This document shows positions 8,260-17,013 of a stretch of DNA of 64,000 nucleotides, in pieces. The translations under genes and the position numbers were made by a program. The DNA comes from an uncultured bacterium (GTDB lineage Bacteria; Cyanobacteriota; Vampirovibrionia; Gastranaerophilales; Gastranaerophilaceae), in contig CASFPS010000008.1 in assembly GCA_949296355.1 (NCBI GenBank), forward strand, positions 1-64,000. Direction: 5' to 3'. Numbering within the stretch: position 1 is the first letter of the stretch; every line of letters starts with the position of its first letter. Below the pieces are notes generated by a model. That model did no database searches. It saw only the letters and a program-made list of their open reading frames with translations, and was not told the origin of the DNA.

Positions 8260-10374
8260 TTATTGTTGCCCTTGAGCTTCCTGGGCTGCTTGTGCTGCTG
8301 CCTGAGCTTCTTTTTGAGCTTTTAATTGTGCAGCATACTGAGCTTTTATTGTTTCCCATTCTTCAGCCGACTCAATCTCATTTAAAGCCTCCAGAGTTTT
8401 TTCGTACTCAGCTATCTGCTGCTCCAGCTGGGTTATGTATTCTTCTCCCTGTTCTTTCGTTAATTGTGTAAGAGAGCCGAACATCGGTATAGAATATTCT
8501 CTGTCCCATTGTCCCATTGTTAACGGAACTGCTGCTGCAGGATGTGTCAATGCTTTTCCGGCATAACTTCTTAATGCTCCGAATGACGCATTACTTCCGC
8601 CGATGTAGTTACTGTATTCATTTTTTAACCAGGTTGAACTCTTGAATAATGATTTGAATTTTATGGAATTACAAATTGCAAGTTCATTTTCTGCCGCAAG
8701 CTTTTGAGCCTTCAAGTTATTAAGTGTATTTTTGAGACCTGTAATCTTTCTCCGGCTTGTTGCCCGTGCAATTTTCTCCTCAACTTCTGCAATTTTAGTC
8801 GTTAAATTTTCTATTTTACTGCTTAGATTTTGTATACCGGCTTTTAATTTGTCTTTAGTATTGTATTTTGCACGAACTGTTGCATCTGTGTATTCATTCA
8901 ATTCTCTTCTGTGAGAATCAGGATGTTTTGAGAAGCTGCGCATCTGAGCTTCTTTGAATTGATTCAATTTCTTAAGATCTTTGATATAAGATTTTTGCAT
9001 TGCTTGTATTTCTTTTTGGAATACTTCAAAGCTTTGACCGGAAATTGATTGTCCATTAATTTCGTAACTGCCGCTTGAATTTTGTGTATAAGAAGAAAGC
9101 TTTTCCTGATTTCTGATACCTGAATTTTCCGTGTTAAGTCTGTCAAATTCCGTTTTTGACTTGAATCCTGAAATTGAACGGAGTTCGTTCAGGTTGCTTT
9201 CAAGCATTGCTTTTTGTTCCTGTAATAATGTACGCTTTGCGGCATTAGTTTCTGCTGCAATTTGACTATTTAGTTCTGAAATTCTGTTATTCAAAGATGT
9301 TTCCATCTCTGCATATTTATCCTGATATCTTTTGCTCCAGTTATTGACATTATTAACTGCAGTGTTAACTTTATTAGCATAAGCTTTGCCAAACCCTTTA
9401 ATACCGCGGCCGTTTGCAGCAATAAGCACTTTGTCTGCCTGCATAGCATTTGTTGTTGCCTTAAATGCGTTAACTGTCATGTCTCTCGTTGCCTGAGATA
9501 TTACCTCTATAGGTTTTCCTAATCCTGTTCTTGCTTTAGCAACTGCCGAGATACCCATAGTTGTTGTATTAGTACCTGATGCTTTTGCTGCAGCACTTAC
9601 TGATTTACCAAGTCCTCTGAGACCGATTGCGGAGGATATACCGACAAATGCACCGGAACAAATATCCTGTCTTGCCTGCTCTTTCGCCTCTTCTGTTTTA
9701 GCTTTGTTGAGTTTTGATATACCTTTGGCAACGCCGACACCGCCGCTTACGACTCCGTAAGCCAACAAGCCGTATCCGATAGCAGGACCCACTACCGGAA
9801 TAAATGTTGCTCCGATTGCAGCTGCTGTAATTGCTACGTTTTTAAGACATTTTTTCCAGCTCCATTTACCGTTTTCATCAAAGCCGATTAAACTCTTGCC
9901 CATGTTCTTCAAGGCAGAACCTGCAGAACATACCCACTCGCCGGCTTTTGCCCAGAACCCTTTCTTTTTAGGCTTTGAGGCTTCTTTGTCAATGCTGCCG
10001 TCTTCTTTTAATTTTGGTCCTTCAAGTTTTGCGTTTTCTACGACGTAACTGCCGTCAGCTTTTTTTCCTTTTTTTATATTCTTAATTATATTTTCTTGTG
10101 CTTCTATTAATTCTTTAGTTTTTTTCACTTCTTCCGAACGTTCATCCAGAAAAGCAGATTTTTTTGCTTCTTCTTCCTGCCTTTTTAATTCTTCTTTTTT
10201 CCATGCCTCATAGGAATCCGGAGCTGTTGAGTCTGATGATGACGAAGTTCCAAACCATGGCATTTGAAAATTCCCGAATCCCCCGTTCCATCCGCCAACA
10301 GGGGAAAATGTATTGAATGTGAAATTACTAGGATCCCACAATGGTTTATTTAAACTGTAATTATAAGATGACAT
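8260..10374 (-). CDS. Large coiled-coil protein with glycine-rich hydrophobic segment, unknown
   Basis: 704 residues, no recognised family. The N-terminus is Asn/Gly/Trp/Phe-rich, followed by a Lys/Glu helix (about 55-130). Next comes a strongly hydrophobic Gly/Ala stretch of about 60 residues (NVAITAAAIGATFIPVVGPA, near 175-235) that could insert in a membrane or pack as a helical hairpin. Long Gln/Glu/Lys coiled coils occupy about 340-420 and 540-610, and the tail is Ala/Gln-rich. That layout (hydrophobic hairpin between coiled coils) resembles secreted translocator or effector-like proteins, but this is only a shape comparison. There is no signal peptide. An AGGGAGAAAAT ribosome site precedes the ATG. 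It is monocistronic, convergent with the U32 gene and divergent from era. Confidence 0.8.
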   Translation of the reverse strand: MSSYNYSLNKPLWDPSNFTFNTFSPVGGWNGGFGNFQMPWFGTSSSSDSTAPDSYEAWKKEELKRQEEEAKKSAFLDERSEEVKKTKELIEAQENIIKNIKKGKKADGSYVVENAKLEGPKLKEDGSIDKEASKPKKKGFWAKAGEWVCSAGSALKNMGKSLIGFDENGKWSWKKCLKNVAITAAAIGATFIPVVGPAIGYGLLAYGVVSGGVGVAKGISKLNKAKTEEAKEQARQDICSGAFVGISSAIGLRGLGKSVSAAAKASGTNTTTMGISAVAKARTGLGKPIEVISQATRDMTVNAFKATTNAMQADKVLIAANGRGIKGFGKAYANKVNTAVNNVNNWSKRYQDKYAEMETSLNNRISELNSQIAAETNAAKRTLLQEQKAMLESNLNELRSISGFKSKTEFDRLNTENSGIRNQEKLSSYTQNSSGSYEINGQSISGQSFEVFQKEIQAMQKSYIKDLKKLNQFKEAQMRSFSKHPDSHRRELNEYTDATVRAKYNTKDKLKAGIQNLSSKIENLTTKIAEVEEKIARATSRRKITGLKNTLNNLKAQKLAAENELAICNSIKFKSLFKSSTWLKNEYSNYIGGSNASFGALRSYAGKALTHPAAAVPLTMGQWDREYSIPMFGSLTQLTKEQGEEYITQLEQQIAEYEKTLEALNEIESAEEWETIKAQYAAQLKAQKEAQAAAQAAQEAQGQQ

Positions 10375-10509
10375 ATTTTCTCCCTATTTTATCCCTTATA
10401 TATAAGAAGTTAAGGAGAGGTGAAAAAATTGCCTTTTCTTAACAAAAATTTACAATAAATATTTATTTTAGCTATGGTGTATTATATATGTTTAGGATAG
10501 AATTGATTT

Positions 10510-11403
10510 ATGAAGTGTGGTTTTGTAACAATATTAGGGCGTCCTAATGTTGGCAAATCTACTCTTTTGAATCAGATGCTGGGACAGAAGATAGTTATTG
10601 CAACAGACAAGGCGCAAACTACGAGGAAAAGAATTAAAGGAGTTTTAACCGAAGAGTGTGGACAAATAGTCTTTGTAGACACCCCGGGGGTTCATCGTCC
10701 TCTGGACAAGCTGGGAGAATTTTTACTTGATGAGGCAAAAGTTGCGGTACCGGATGCGGATTTAATTTTATTTTTAGTCGACGGATCTGAACCCGCCGGC
10801 AAGGGAGACAAATGGATAGTGGAAAATATCCTTAAAGATATTAAAATACCTGTAATACTTGTTATGAATAAAGTTGATAAAGTTAAAAATACACAAAAAA
10901 TAGAAGAGAATTTAATGTCATACAAAACTCTGTTTAAAGAAAATATTCCGCTTGTGAGAATATCCGCAAAAACAGGCAGAAATAAAGACACGCTTCTGGA
11001 TAATATCTTTAAGAAGCTTCCGGAGGGAGAAATGCTTTATCCTGCGGATATTGTGACAGAAGAAAATATGCGCGGTATTGCAGAAGAGATTATAAGAGAG
11101 AAAATCCTCATCCATACAGAGGATGAAATTCCACACTCAGTTGTGATTAAAATAGATAAGTATGAAGAGTGTGTGGACATAGATAGAATCTATGCAATTA
11201 TTTATTGCGAACAGAAGAGCCAAAAAGGCATTTTGATAGGTAAAGGCGGTGCTTTATTAAAGAAAATCGGAACCGAAGCCCGTCAGGAATTGGAAGAAAT
11301 TGTTGAAAAAAAGGTTTATTTAAACCTTGAGGTAAAAGTTGAAAAAGATTGGCGTAAAAAAGAAAAATTATTAAAAAATTTCGGGTTTAAATCCCCTGAT
11401 TAA
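10510..11403 (+). CDS. era: GTPase Era
   Basis: Essential GTPase that binds the 3' end of 16S rRNA and helps 30S subunit maturation. 297 residues, the usual length. G1 GRPNVGKST is at 10-18, the switch region follows in TTRKRIKG, G3 is DTPG near 57-60 and G4 is NKVD near 120. The C-terminal KH domain is visible as GILIGKGGALLKKIGTEAR and ends EKLLKNFGF. A promoter candidate TTTACA (10449-10454) and TATGGT (10473-10478) with an 18-base spacer lies upstream, and an AGGA element lies about 12 bases before the ATG. Confidence 0.97.
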   Translation: MKCGFVTILGRPNVGKSTLLNQMLGQKIVIATDKAQTTRKRIKGVLTEECGQIVFVDTPGVHRPLDKLGEFLLDEAKVAVPDADLILFLVDGSEPAGKGDKWIVENILKDIKIPVILVMNKVDKVKNTQKIEENLMSYKTLFKENIPLVRISAKTGRNKDTLLDNIFKKLPEGEMLYPADIVTEENMRGIAEEIIREKILIHTEDEIPHSVVIKIDKYEECVDIDRIYAIIYCEQKSQKGILIGKGGALLKKIGTEARQELEEIVEKKVYLNLEVKVEKDWRKKEKLLKNFGFKSPD

Positions 11404-11528
11404 TAGCAAAAAAGGTTTTTATGTGTTTTATTAATAATATAAAGTGTGTGTGAAAAAGAGAAGTATAAAATGTATAAAAAAGCAATAAATCATGAGTATA
11501 TAAACAGTGTGTGTTAGGAGATTTTGGA

Positions 11529-13826
11529 ATGAAAGTTGAAAACATTGGTGTTACATTAGGAACAAACAATCGGACAATTAAGAAATCAAAAGATCAAAAT
11601 TACAGTTACCCTGCGTTTAGACGTAACTGGGCAGAACATGCAAGCTGGGGTGCCAATTATTTAAAGAAATCCGGAACAACTAATTTTAAATTGTTCTCTT
11701 TTCCGGATGCAAAAGCAGTATTTGTAGAAGTTGCAGAAAATGCAGCCGTAAAATTGGCAAATATTCGAGAAAGATTTATTACTGTTTTAGGACTTGCCGG
11801 AGCCGCAGGTGCTTCTGCAGCTGCAGGAAATATTGAAGCAAAGCCTATTGACAGTAAATCAAGAGTTTTTCCTATGGAAAATAAAGGAGATGGTGTTTTT
11901 CAGGTTGATAATGTTCAGGCAAAACCCGGAGACAAATACCGCTATATTATCGTAACAAAAGATAATCAGGTAAATATGGTAAAAGATCCGTATTCCAAGA
12001 AGCAGGATAATATCCACGGCTGGAGTACGGTTTATAATCCGGATGGATACAAGTGGAAAAACACAGGCTGGTTAGAAGGCAAAGACCCGAGAAGAATTGT
12101 AAGAAAAGGAAACGAACCTTTAAGAGGCTTGGAAAAGCTTATTATAGATGAAGTTAATATTCCTACGCTGACAAAAGAAGGCACATTTGAAAGTGCAAAG
12201 GCCAGAATTGATGAAATCGCAAGAAAAGGCATTGCAACGGCTATAGAGCTTATGCCTATTGAAAATACATTTTCAAAACAGTGGGGGTACGACGGAGTAG
12301 ACAAATTTGCAGTAAATTCAAATCTCGGAACTCCTGAACAATTAAAAGAATTAATTGACCATGCTCACGGTAAAGGTTTGAATGTTATTATAGATATGGT
12401 ACCAAACCACATGGGACCTGACGGAGATTACCTTGCACAAACAGGACCTTATATAAAAGGTCCGGGAGAGTTCGGTAATCTTTTAAATTATGAAGGAAAA
12501 GATAACAGATATGTCCGCGACTGGATGACAAATGCCGCTCTCTGGTGGGCAACAGAATTTAAAGTTGACGGCTTGAGATTCGATTTAACCAACAAAACAG
12601 GTTCTGATTACCTTTTAAGACAGATTGCCGTCGAACTTAACGAGCATGCTCCTAATGTATTTCTAATTGCAGAAGACCATGAGAAAAAACGTCATTCAAT
12701 TACAAGCTATTACAAAAATCCTAATGCAGACCATGCCGGAGAACTCAATTTTATAGATTCAAGCGTGGATAATATTACAAAAGGGTGGCTTACATACCCT
12801 TGGAGTATCGGATTTGACAGCGAGTGGGATTCTCAGTATAAAGATGCGGTAAGCAGAGCTGCACTTGAACCTAACAGATTTACAATAGATGATCTGGATA
12901 AATATATCAAAACATCTCATTACCGTGTAAAATACGCATACAGCCATGATGAAATCGGAAACGAAGATGGTACAAGATTTATTCCTAAATATATGAGCCG
13001 TCACCTCGGTTTATTCTTTAACGTAAACGGTCTGGACGATGCAGAAAAGGGACAGAATGCAGCAAAAGCAGCCCAGGATCTTGCAGAATTAGTTGTATCC
13101 AAAGATTTTGCAAAAATGTCTGATGAAAAGCTTGCTGAAGCTGAAAGAGATTACGGTATTCATAGATTTATCTCCAAGCAGGAGTTAACAGATGTATTTA
13201 AAACAGCATTTGCAAAACAAAAAATCATGCTTGGAACTATAATGACAACACCCGGTCCGAAGATGTTCTTCCAGGGTGATGATGAAATGGATTTGTCTTA
13301 CTTCAAATTCTTCCGTGAGCTTTCTGATGATAAAGCAAAGAGAAAAGATAATCCGAACCTTGTAAAAGAAGAAATTAAGAAAAAAGGGTATGACACCCTG
13401 GAAGCTGTTGCGCGACCTGAATCAACTCTCGGTACTGTTGAGCCGGAAGGTATGTTTAGAGACATAGATGACCAGATGATAGAGTTTAATGCTGACTTAA
13501 GAGAGCTTCTGGACAAATATCCGGTTCTGGCTAAAGGTGAGATGATTGCGACTTACAAAGATAATTACCATATGGTTCATGCTCATCAGTTGAAGCTTGA
13601 TGGTGAAGAACTTTTGATAATCAAGAACTTCGGGCAGGGCTTCCACAGCCATACTTATAATTATGCGGGTTTCCCTAAATATGGTACATGGCAGGAAATA
13701 TTCAACAGTGATGCTAAAGAATACGGCGGATCCGGATATTCAAACGCTAAGAGAACTATTACGCATAATAATCAAAATCTTTCACTTGCACCGAATAGTT
13801 TCACAATCTTAAAGAAAATCAAATAA
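11529..13826 (+). CDS. GH13 alpha-amylase-family glycoside hydrolase or branching enzyme
   Basis: About 765 residues from the ATG at 11529, chosen because TAGGAG (11515-11520) sits at the right distance; an upstream ATG at 11511 lacks this. GH13 signatures are present: region I DMVPNH (about residue 290), region II GLRFDLTN with the nucleophile Asp (about 352), region III LIAEDH with the acid/base Glu (about 381) and region IV SHDE (about 472). SHDE instead of the commoner NHD is shared with glycogen branching and trehalohydrolase-type enzymes, and the N-terminal part is consistent with a CBM48-like domain. An Ala/Gly-rich insertion (GLAGAAGASAAAGN) interrupts that domain. There is no signal peptide, so cytosolic alpha-glucan metabolism is likely. 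The exact activity (branching, debranching or hydrolysis) cannot be set from the sequence alone. A perfect hairpin follows the gene. Confidence 0.88.
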   Translation: MKVENIGVTLGTNNRTIKKSKDQNYSYPAFRRNWAEHASWGANYLKKSGTTNFKLFSFPDAKAVFVEVAENAAVKLANIRERFITVLGLAGAAGASAAAGNIEAKPIDSKSRVFPMENKGDGVFQVDNVQAKPGDKYRYIIVTKDNQVNMVKDPYSKKQDNIHGWSTVYNPDGYKWKNTGWLEGKDPRRIVRKGNEPLRGLEKLIIDEVNIPTLTKEGTFESAKARIDEIARKGIATAIELMPIENTFSKQWGYDGVDKFAVNSNLGTPEQLKELIDHAHGKGLNVIIDMVPNHMGPDGDYLAQTGPYIKGPGEFGNLLNYEGKDNRYVRDWMTNAALWWATEFKVDGLRFDLTNKTGSDYLLRQIAVELNEHAPNVFLIAEDHEKKRHSITSYYKNPNADHAGELNFIDSSVDNITKGWLTYPWSIGFDSEWDSQYKDAVSRAALEPNRFTIDDLDKYIKTSHYRVKYAYSHDEIGNEDGTRFIPKYMSRHLGLFFNVNGLDDAEKGQNAAKAAQDLAELVVSKDFAKMSDEKLAEAERDYGIHRFISKQELTDVFKTAFAKQKIMLGTIMTTPGPKMFFQGDDEMDLSYFKFFRELSDDKAKRKDNPNLVKEEIKKKGYDTLEAVARPESTLGTVEPEGMFRDIDDQMIEFNADLRELLDKYPVLAKGEMIATYKDNYHMVHAHQLKLDGEELLIIKNFGQGFHSHTYNYAGFPKYGTWQEIFNSDAKEYGGSGYSNAKRTITHNNQNLSLAPNSFTILKKIK

Positions 13827-13850
13827 TGTAAAAAACTTAGACATTTAAAA

Positions 13851-13881
13851 GGGCTACAGCGTATATACGCTGTAGCCCTTT
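13851..13881 (+). terminator. Perfect 14-bp-arm hairpin terminator after the GH13 gene
   Basis: GGGCTACAGCGTAT is followed directly by its exact complement, giving a 28-base perfect palindrome with AAAA before it and TTT after it. It lies 24 bases past the stop codon. The U-tract is short, so termination efficiency is uncertain, but position and symmetry fit a factor-independent terminator. Confidence 0.75.
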
Positions 13882-13926
13882 ACAAATACATGCTTCATGA
13901 TATTATTGTAAAAAAAGGAAAGAATA

Positions 13927-14004
13927 ATGGCATTAACTTTAAAGAGACATCATCATACTCATGCGAACCCGGAAGGGCTCGGAGTTTTTGTGCATCTCTT
14001 CTAA
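13927..14004 (+). CDS. Putative His-rich leader peptide, 25 residues
   Basis: An ATG at 13927 preceded by an AAAAAAAGGAAAG ribosome site opens a 25-codon frame starting MALTLKRHHHTHANPEG and ending VFVHLF. Four of five consecutive codons are histidine (HHHTH) and a fifth His follows near the end. The frame ends inside an RNA hairpin region (13968-14033) upstream of the gene at 14085. This is the layout of an amino-acid-sensing leader peptide, but the downstream gene is not a histidine biosynthesis gene and no U-run follows the hairpin. A longer overlapping frame (13890-14081) exists but has no ribosome site. Confidence 0.4.
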   Translation: MALTLKRHHHTHANPEGLGVFVHLF

Positions 14005-14033
14005 AACTCCTTTCCCCACTCGGCTCTTTCGGG
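13968..14033 (+). promoter_or_regulatory. Two-part stem-loop in the leader of the 14085 gene
   Basis: The outer arms CCCGGAAGGGCT (13968-13979) and GGCTCTTTCGGG (14022-14033) pair over about 12 positions with a few G-U pairs. The inner arms GGAGTTTT (13981-13988) and AAAACTCC (14003-14010) pair perfectly over 8. The stop codon of the His-rich micro-ORF lies in the inner loop, so ribosome position could change folding. The ribosome site of the next gene (AAGGAG) is downstream at about 14068-14073. Confidence 0.5.
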
Positions 14034-14084
14034 ATATTCAAGAGAGAATGTAAAGAGTACGATTACCAAGGAGAAATTTAAAAA

Positions 14085-15320
14085 ATGTCATTAGTAAATA
14101 TAATATCTGCAATAGGGAATAATTCCAGTATTTACCCTCTTATTGTACGTGACTGCGGGATTGAGAACCCTGTAAAAATCGGAATGACTTATAATCAGAA
14201 CCTCAAAGATTCCAAACAGATGGCAAACAATGCTTTAAGGGAACGTACAATAGATGAGTACGGCTCGTCTATTGTGTGGCTGGGAGGAATCCCCGTTATG
14301 AACAAGGTTTGTGACTGGATGATTAAAAAATCCGGATTTGATCCGGAGGTAAATGTTAATTTATTGAAAGAGGACGGCAAACAGGGGCTTAAGTATAATA
14401 TTGATAAGTTTAGAAAGTCGGCACCGGATGAGGTTAAGAGTCTGGAAAAAGTTTTAAGCAATAAATCAAAATACCAGAAGCTTCTTGCCGGCAAATTTGT
14501 TCTATCGACTGCAATTCCTGTCCTGCTTATGGGATATATTCTACCTAAATCCAATTTTGCTCTGACAGCGAAGCTTAAGAAAAAACAGGAGGCAGTTAAA
14601 CCGATTGTAGAAAAAACTATGGCTGCAGAGAGAACTTATCAGCTTCCTGCTGACAGTTCTAATCCTTCTTTTAAGGGTGTTGTATCAGCGCTTGCAAATA
14701 TGTCAACGGTTAATAAAATGGCTGTAACTGACGGCGGGCTTACAATCGGGCGTGTCGGAACGGCAAGAAATAAATACGAAAAACTTGAAAACGGGTTTAA
14801 GATGACTATGATGATGTTTTTAAACTTTGTGGCTCCAATCTGGATTGCAAAAGGATTTGACTCTATTTCAGGGAAATTATTTAACACAAATGTCAACCTT
14901 GATCCAATGCTTATGAATGACAAAACCTTCATTAATTCTATAAAGGACGGAACTTTAAATATTCCAAAAGAAAATTATATTGATTATCTTGATAAGAATC
15001 CTGATTCGCAAATTTCCAAACTGTGCGAAAAATATTGCGGGGTCAGATATTTAAAAAACAGGGTGAGAGACCCGAGAGCCTATGTTGACGAAAAACGAAT
15101 TGAAAAATTCTTAACAGAAGTGGAAAAATTTGCAAAAGAAGCAAAAGCAACGAATAATATAGATAAATACGCAAAAAAAGCTCTTATGGTAAAATCAGCA
15201 AATATTCTCGCTAATGTCGGAATTAGCAGTATTTTGCTTGCGGTTGCGCTTCCTAAGCTTACTTTTGTTTTAAGAAAGAAAGTTACAGGTTCAGACGCGG
15301 AGCCGGGCTTAAAAGGGTAA
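14085..15320 (+). CDS. Membrane protein of unknown function with two similar hydrophobic hairpins
   Basis: 411 residues, family not recognised. There are hydrophobic segments near 145-165 (VLSTAIPVLLMGYILPK), about 250-270 and near 385-405 (ANVGISSILLAVALPK). The first and last share the order hydrophobic helix, LPK, short loop and a basic stretch, which suggests an old internal duplication. A mid-protein SFKG motif near 200 resembles the short FKG tag seen at the N-termini of other proteins in the window. The start is supported by AAGGAG 11 bases upstream. The leader carries a His-rich micro-ORF and stem-loops, so expression may be controlled by translation of the leader. Its role is unknown. 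Confidence 0.8.
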   Translation: MSLVNIISAIGNNSSIYPLIVRDCGIENPVKIGMTYNQNLKDSKQMANNALRERTIDEYGSSIVWLGGIPVMNKVCDWMIKKSGFDPEVNVNLLKEDGKQGLKYNIDKFRKSAPDEVKSLEKVLSNKSKYQKLLAGKFVLSTAIPVLLMGYILPKSNFALTAKLKKKQEAVKPIVEKTMAAERTYQLPADSSNPSFKGVVSALANMSTVNKMAVTDGGLTIGRVGTARNKYEKLENGFKMTMMMFLNFVAPIWIAKGFDSISGKLFNTNVNLDPMLMNDKTFINSIKDGTLNIPKENYIDYLDKNPDSQISKLCEKYCGVRYLKNRVRDPRAYVDEKRIEKFLTEVEKFAKEAKATNNIDKYAKKALMVKSANILANVGISSILLAVALPKLTFVLRKKVTGSDAEPGLKG

Positions 15321-15334
15321 GATACAAAAACCCG

Positions 15335-15943
15335 TTAAAACTTTTCGCCGTGGAAGTCAGTACCGCCTGTTTGGATTAATTCAGGGTATTTATCAGCAAT
15401 TCTTTTAACGTCCCTGGAGGAATGGAATTTTACAATCTTCCTGAACCTTGGATACGGGTAGTAGACTTCTATCCCGTCTAACCCGTATTTCATAAGTTTT
15501 TTTACCAACCTCTCTAAGCTTACTGCCCAGTAGCATGCCGGATGCGCAAGTACGGCAATTCCTCCGGCTTCGTGAATTGCATTGATTAGTTTAGGAACAT
15601 TCCGCCTTGCAAACAGCCGTATTATATCACCTTCGGTTTCTGCTCTGTTTTTTGCAAGAAATGGGCTGAGAGCCGGATGATTCACATCAATCCCGTACGC
15701 TAAAAGATGTATAAAAACATAACCGAACCAGCAGTCGAATTCCGCCCCTGTTACAAGAATTTCATCCTGATACTTTTTATGCCCCTCAACCGTATTGTGG
15801 TCGGTAATAGATATAAGTTTATACCCTTTATCTTTTGCGCTGTCTATAATTTCTTTAAAATCGGCTTTTCCGTCAGAGTAATTTGAATGGATATGCAAAT
15901 CGACTTTTCCGGACAAAAAATCTTCTCTTGTTAAATTTTTCAT
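15335..15943 (-). CDS. PHP-domain phosphoesterase
   Basis: 202 residues of PHP metallo-phosphoesterase. The metal ligands are visible: DLHIHSNYSDG near 15-25, ITDHNTVEG near 45-53, the Glu in GAEFDCWFG, LAHPACY and the final GGTDFHGE. The order matches the RnaAM/YciV-like group (3',5'-nucleotide phosphatases and 5'-3' exonucleases on short RNA) more than the polymerase PHP domain. The protein is shorter than YciV (about 290 residues) and lacks its inserted helical domain, so the substrate is uncertain. It is convergent with the 14085 gene and divergent from the membrane protein at 15994. Confidence 0.85.
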   Translation of the reverse strand: MKNLTREDFLSGKVDLHIHSNYSDGKADFKEIIDSAKDKGYKLISITDHNTVEGHKKYQDEILVTGAEFDCWFGYVFIHLLAYGIDVNHPALSPFLAKNRAETEGDIIRLFARRNVPKLINAIHEAGGIAVLAHPACYWAVSLERLVKKLMKYGLDGIEVYYPYPRFRKIVKFHSSRDVKRIADKYPELIQTGGTDFHGEKF

Positions 15944-15993
15944 AATAATATCTTTATACTACAATAGGGTAGAAAAGAGAAGCGGAGATAAAA

Positions 15994-17013
15994 ATGTCTA
16001 AAAAAAATAACACACCTCTCGGAATTTTTACCGAATCAATCGGATTGTATTTTTCTAACTTTGATAAATTTATGAAGTACATGACCTTCCCTGTACTCGG
16101 GCAGCTTGCAGGACTTTTGCTTGTATTTTTAATAACGTATCTTTACACAAAAAACCTGCCTCCGTTGATTGACAAATTTTCCGGTCTGAATAATTTTAAC
16201 GTACTTATTCTGCTCTCAATTCTTATAACCCTTCCGGGGCTTGCTATATTTGTAAAAGCTTTCTGGGAATATCTTGTTGCGTACGGGGCAATAAATTCCA
16301 TGTTTGATAATATGCAGAAATCCGGACGGGTATATGATTTTGGCGCTCATACGGAATTAATTAAAAGAAGAACCATTCCTTATATCGGCTTATGGTTCCT
16401 GTTCGGAATATTTTCCGCCGCATCATTCTGCCCGCTTTTCTGGATAATCTGCGGAATACTTGCGGTTTATTTTGTACTGGTATTTCAGGTATTCACTTTT
16501 GAGCCTGTGCTTTCACCTATCGGGTGTGTAAAAAGAAGCTTAACTCTTGTTAAAGGTCATTTTGCTTCAACTTTTATGCTGATGGCTCTTGCAGGAGCCT
16601 TAACTTATATATTTATTCCGCAGCTTTTTATAAAAGTTTTTGATTTAACAGGAGTTAATAATTTTATTGCAAAAGGGATAATTCCTGTTATTTCAGAGCT
16701 TCCGATGCCGGATTTAACGCAATACGGAGTAAAGTCTCCGACTGAATACGATATTGCGATTTTTACAATAAAGGTTTTTGCAGCGCAAATATTGATTCAA
16801 TATACTCTTCCGCTGCGCTCTATTTTATGGTCTCTCTGGTACAGAGAACTCGGCGGTTCTTTTTCTAATCCCTCCGCTGGAGTGCAGACAAAAAAATCAT
16901 CAAAAAAGCGCCCGAGTGAAAAACTTATGGAAGAATCCCATAAAAAATACGGAAAGAAAAAGTTAGACAGAAATATTCTCAGGCGTGCTGCCGAGAAGGA
17001 TGATGAGACTTAA
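15994..17013 (+). CDS. Polytopic membrane protein, unknown
   Basis: 339 residues. A short N-terminal segment (TESIGLYFSNFDKFMKY) resembles the start of YciC/DUF-type inner-membrane proteins whose amphipathic helix precedes the first membrane span. About six hydrophobic spans follow (near 35-55, 75-95, 130-165, 195-215, 250-275 and possibly one more), and the C-terminus is a very basic cytosolic tail of about 50 residues. The motif CVKRSLTLVKGHF lies between spans. An AGCGGAG ribosome site supports the start. Its last 35 bases overlap the convergent gene at 16979. The function is not known. Confidence 0.8.
   Translation: MSKKNNTPLGIFTESIGLYFSNFDKFMKYMTFPVLGQLAGLLLVFLITYLYTKNLPPLIDKFSGLNNFNVLILLSILITLPGLAIFVKAFWEYLVAYGAINSMFDNMQKSGRVYDFGAHTELIKRRTIPYIGLWFLFGIFSAASFCPLFWIICGILAVYFVLVFQVFTFEPVLSPIGCVKRSLTLVKGHFASTFMLMALAGALTYIFIPQLFIKVFDLTGVNNFIAKGIIPVISELPMPDLTQYGVKSPTEYDIAIFTIKVFAAQILIQYTLPLRSILWSLWYRELGGSFSNPSAGVQTKKSSKKRPSEKLMEESHKKYGKKKLDRNILRRAAEKDDET

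Noticed and set aside
13890-14081. 63-codon ORF upstream of the 14085 gene
   Set aside because: No ribosome site at its start; the better-supported frame there is the 25-codon His-rich one.
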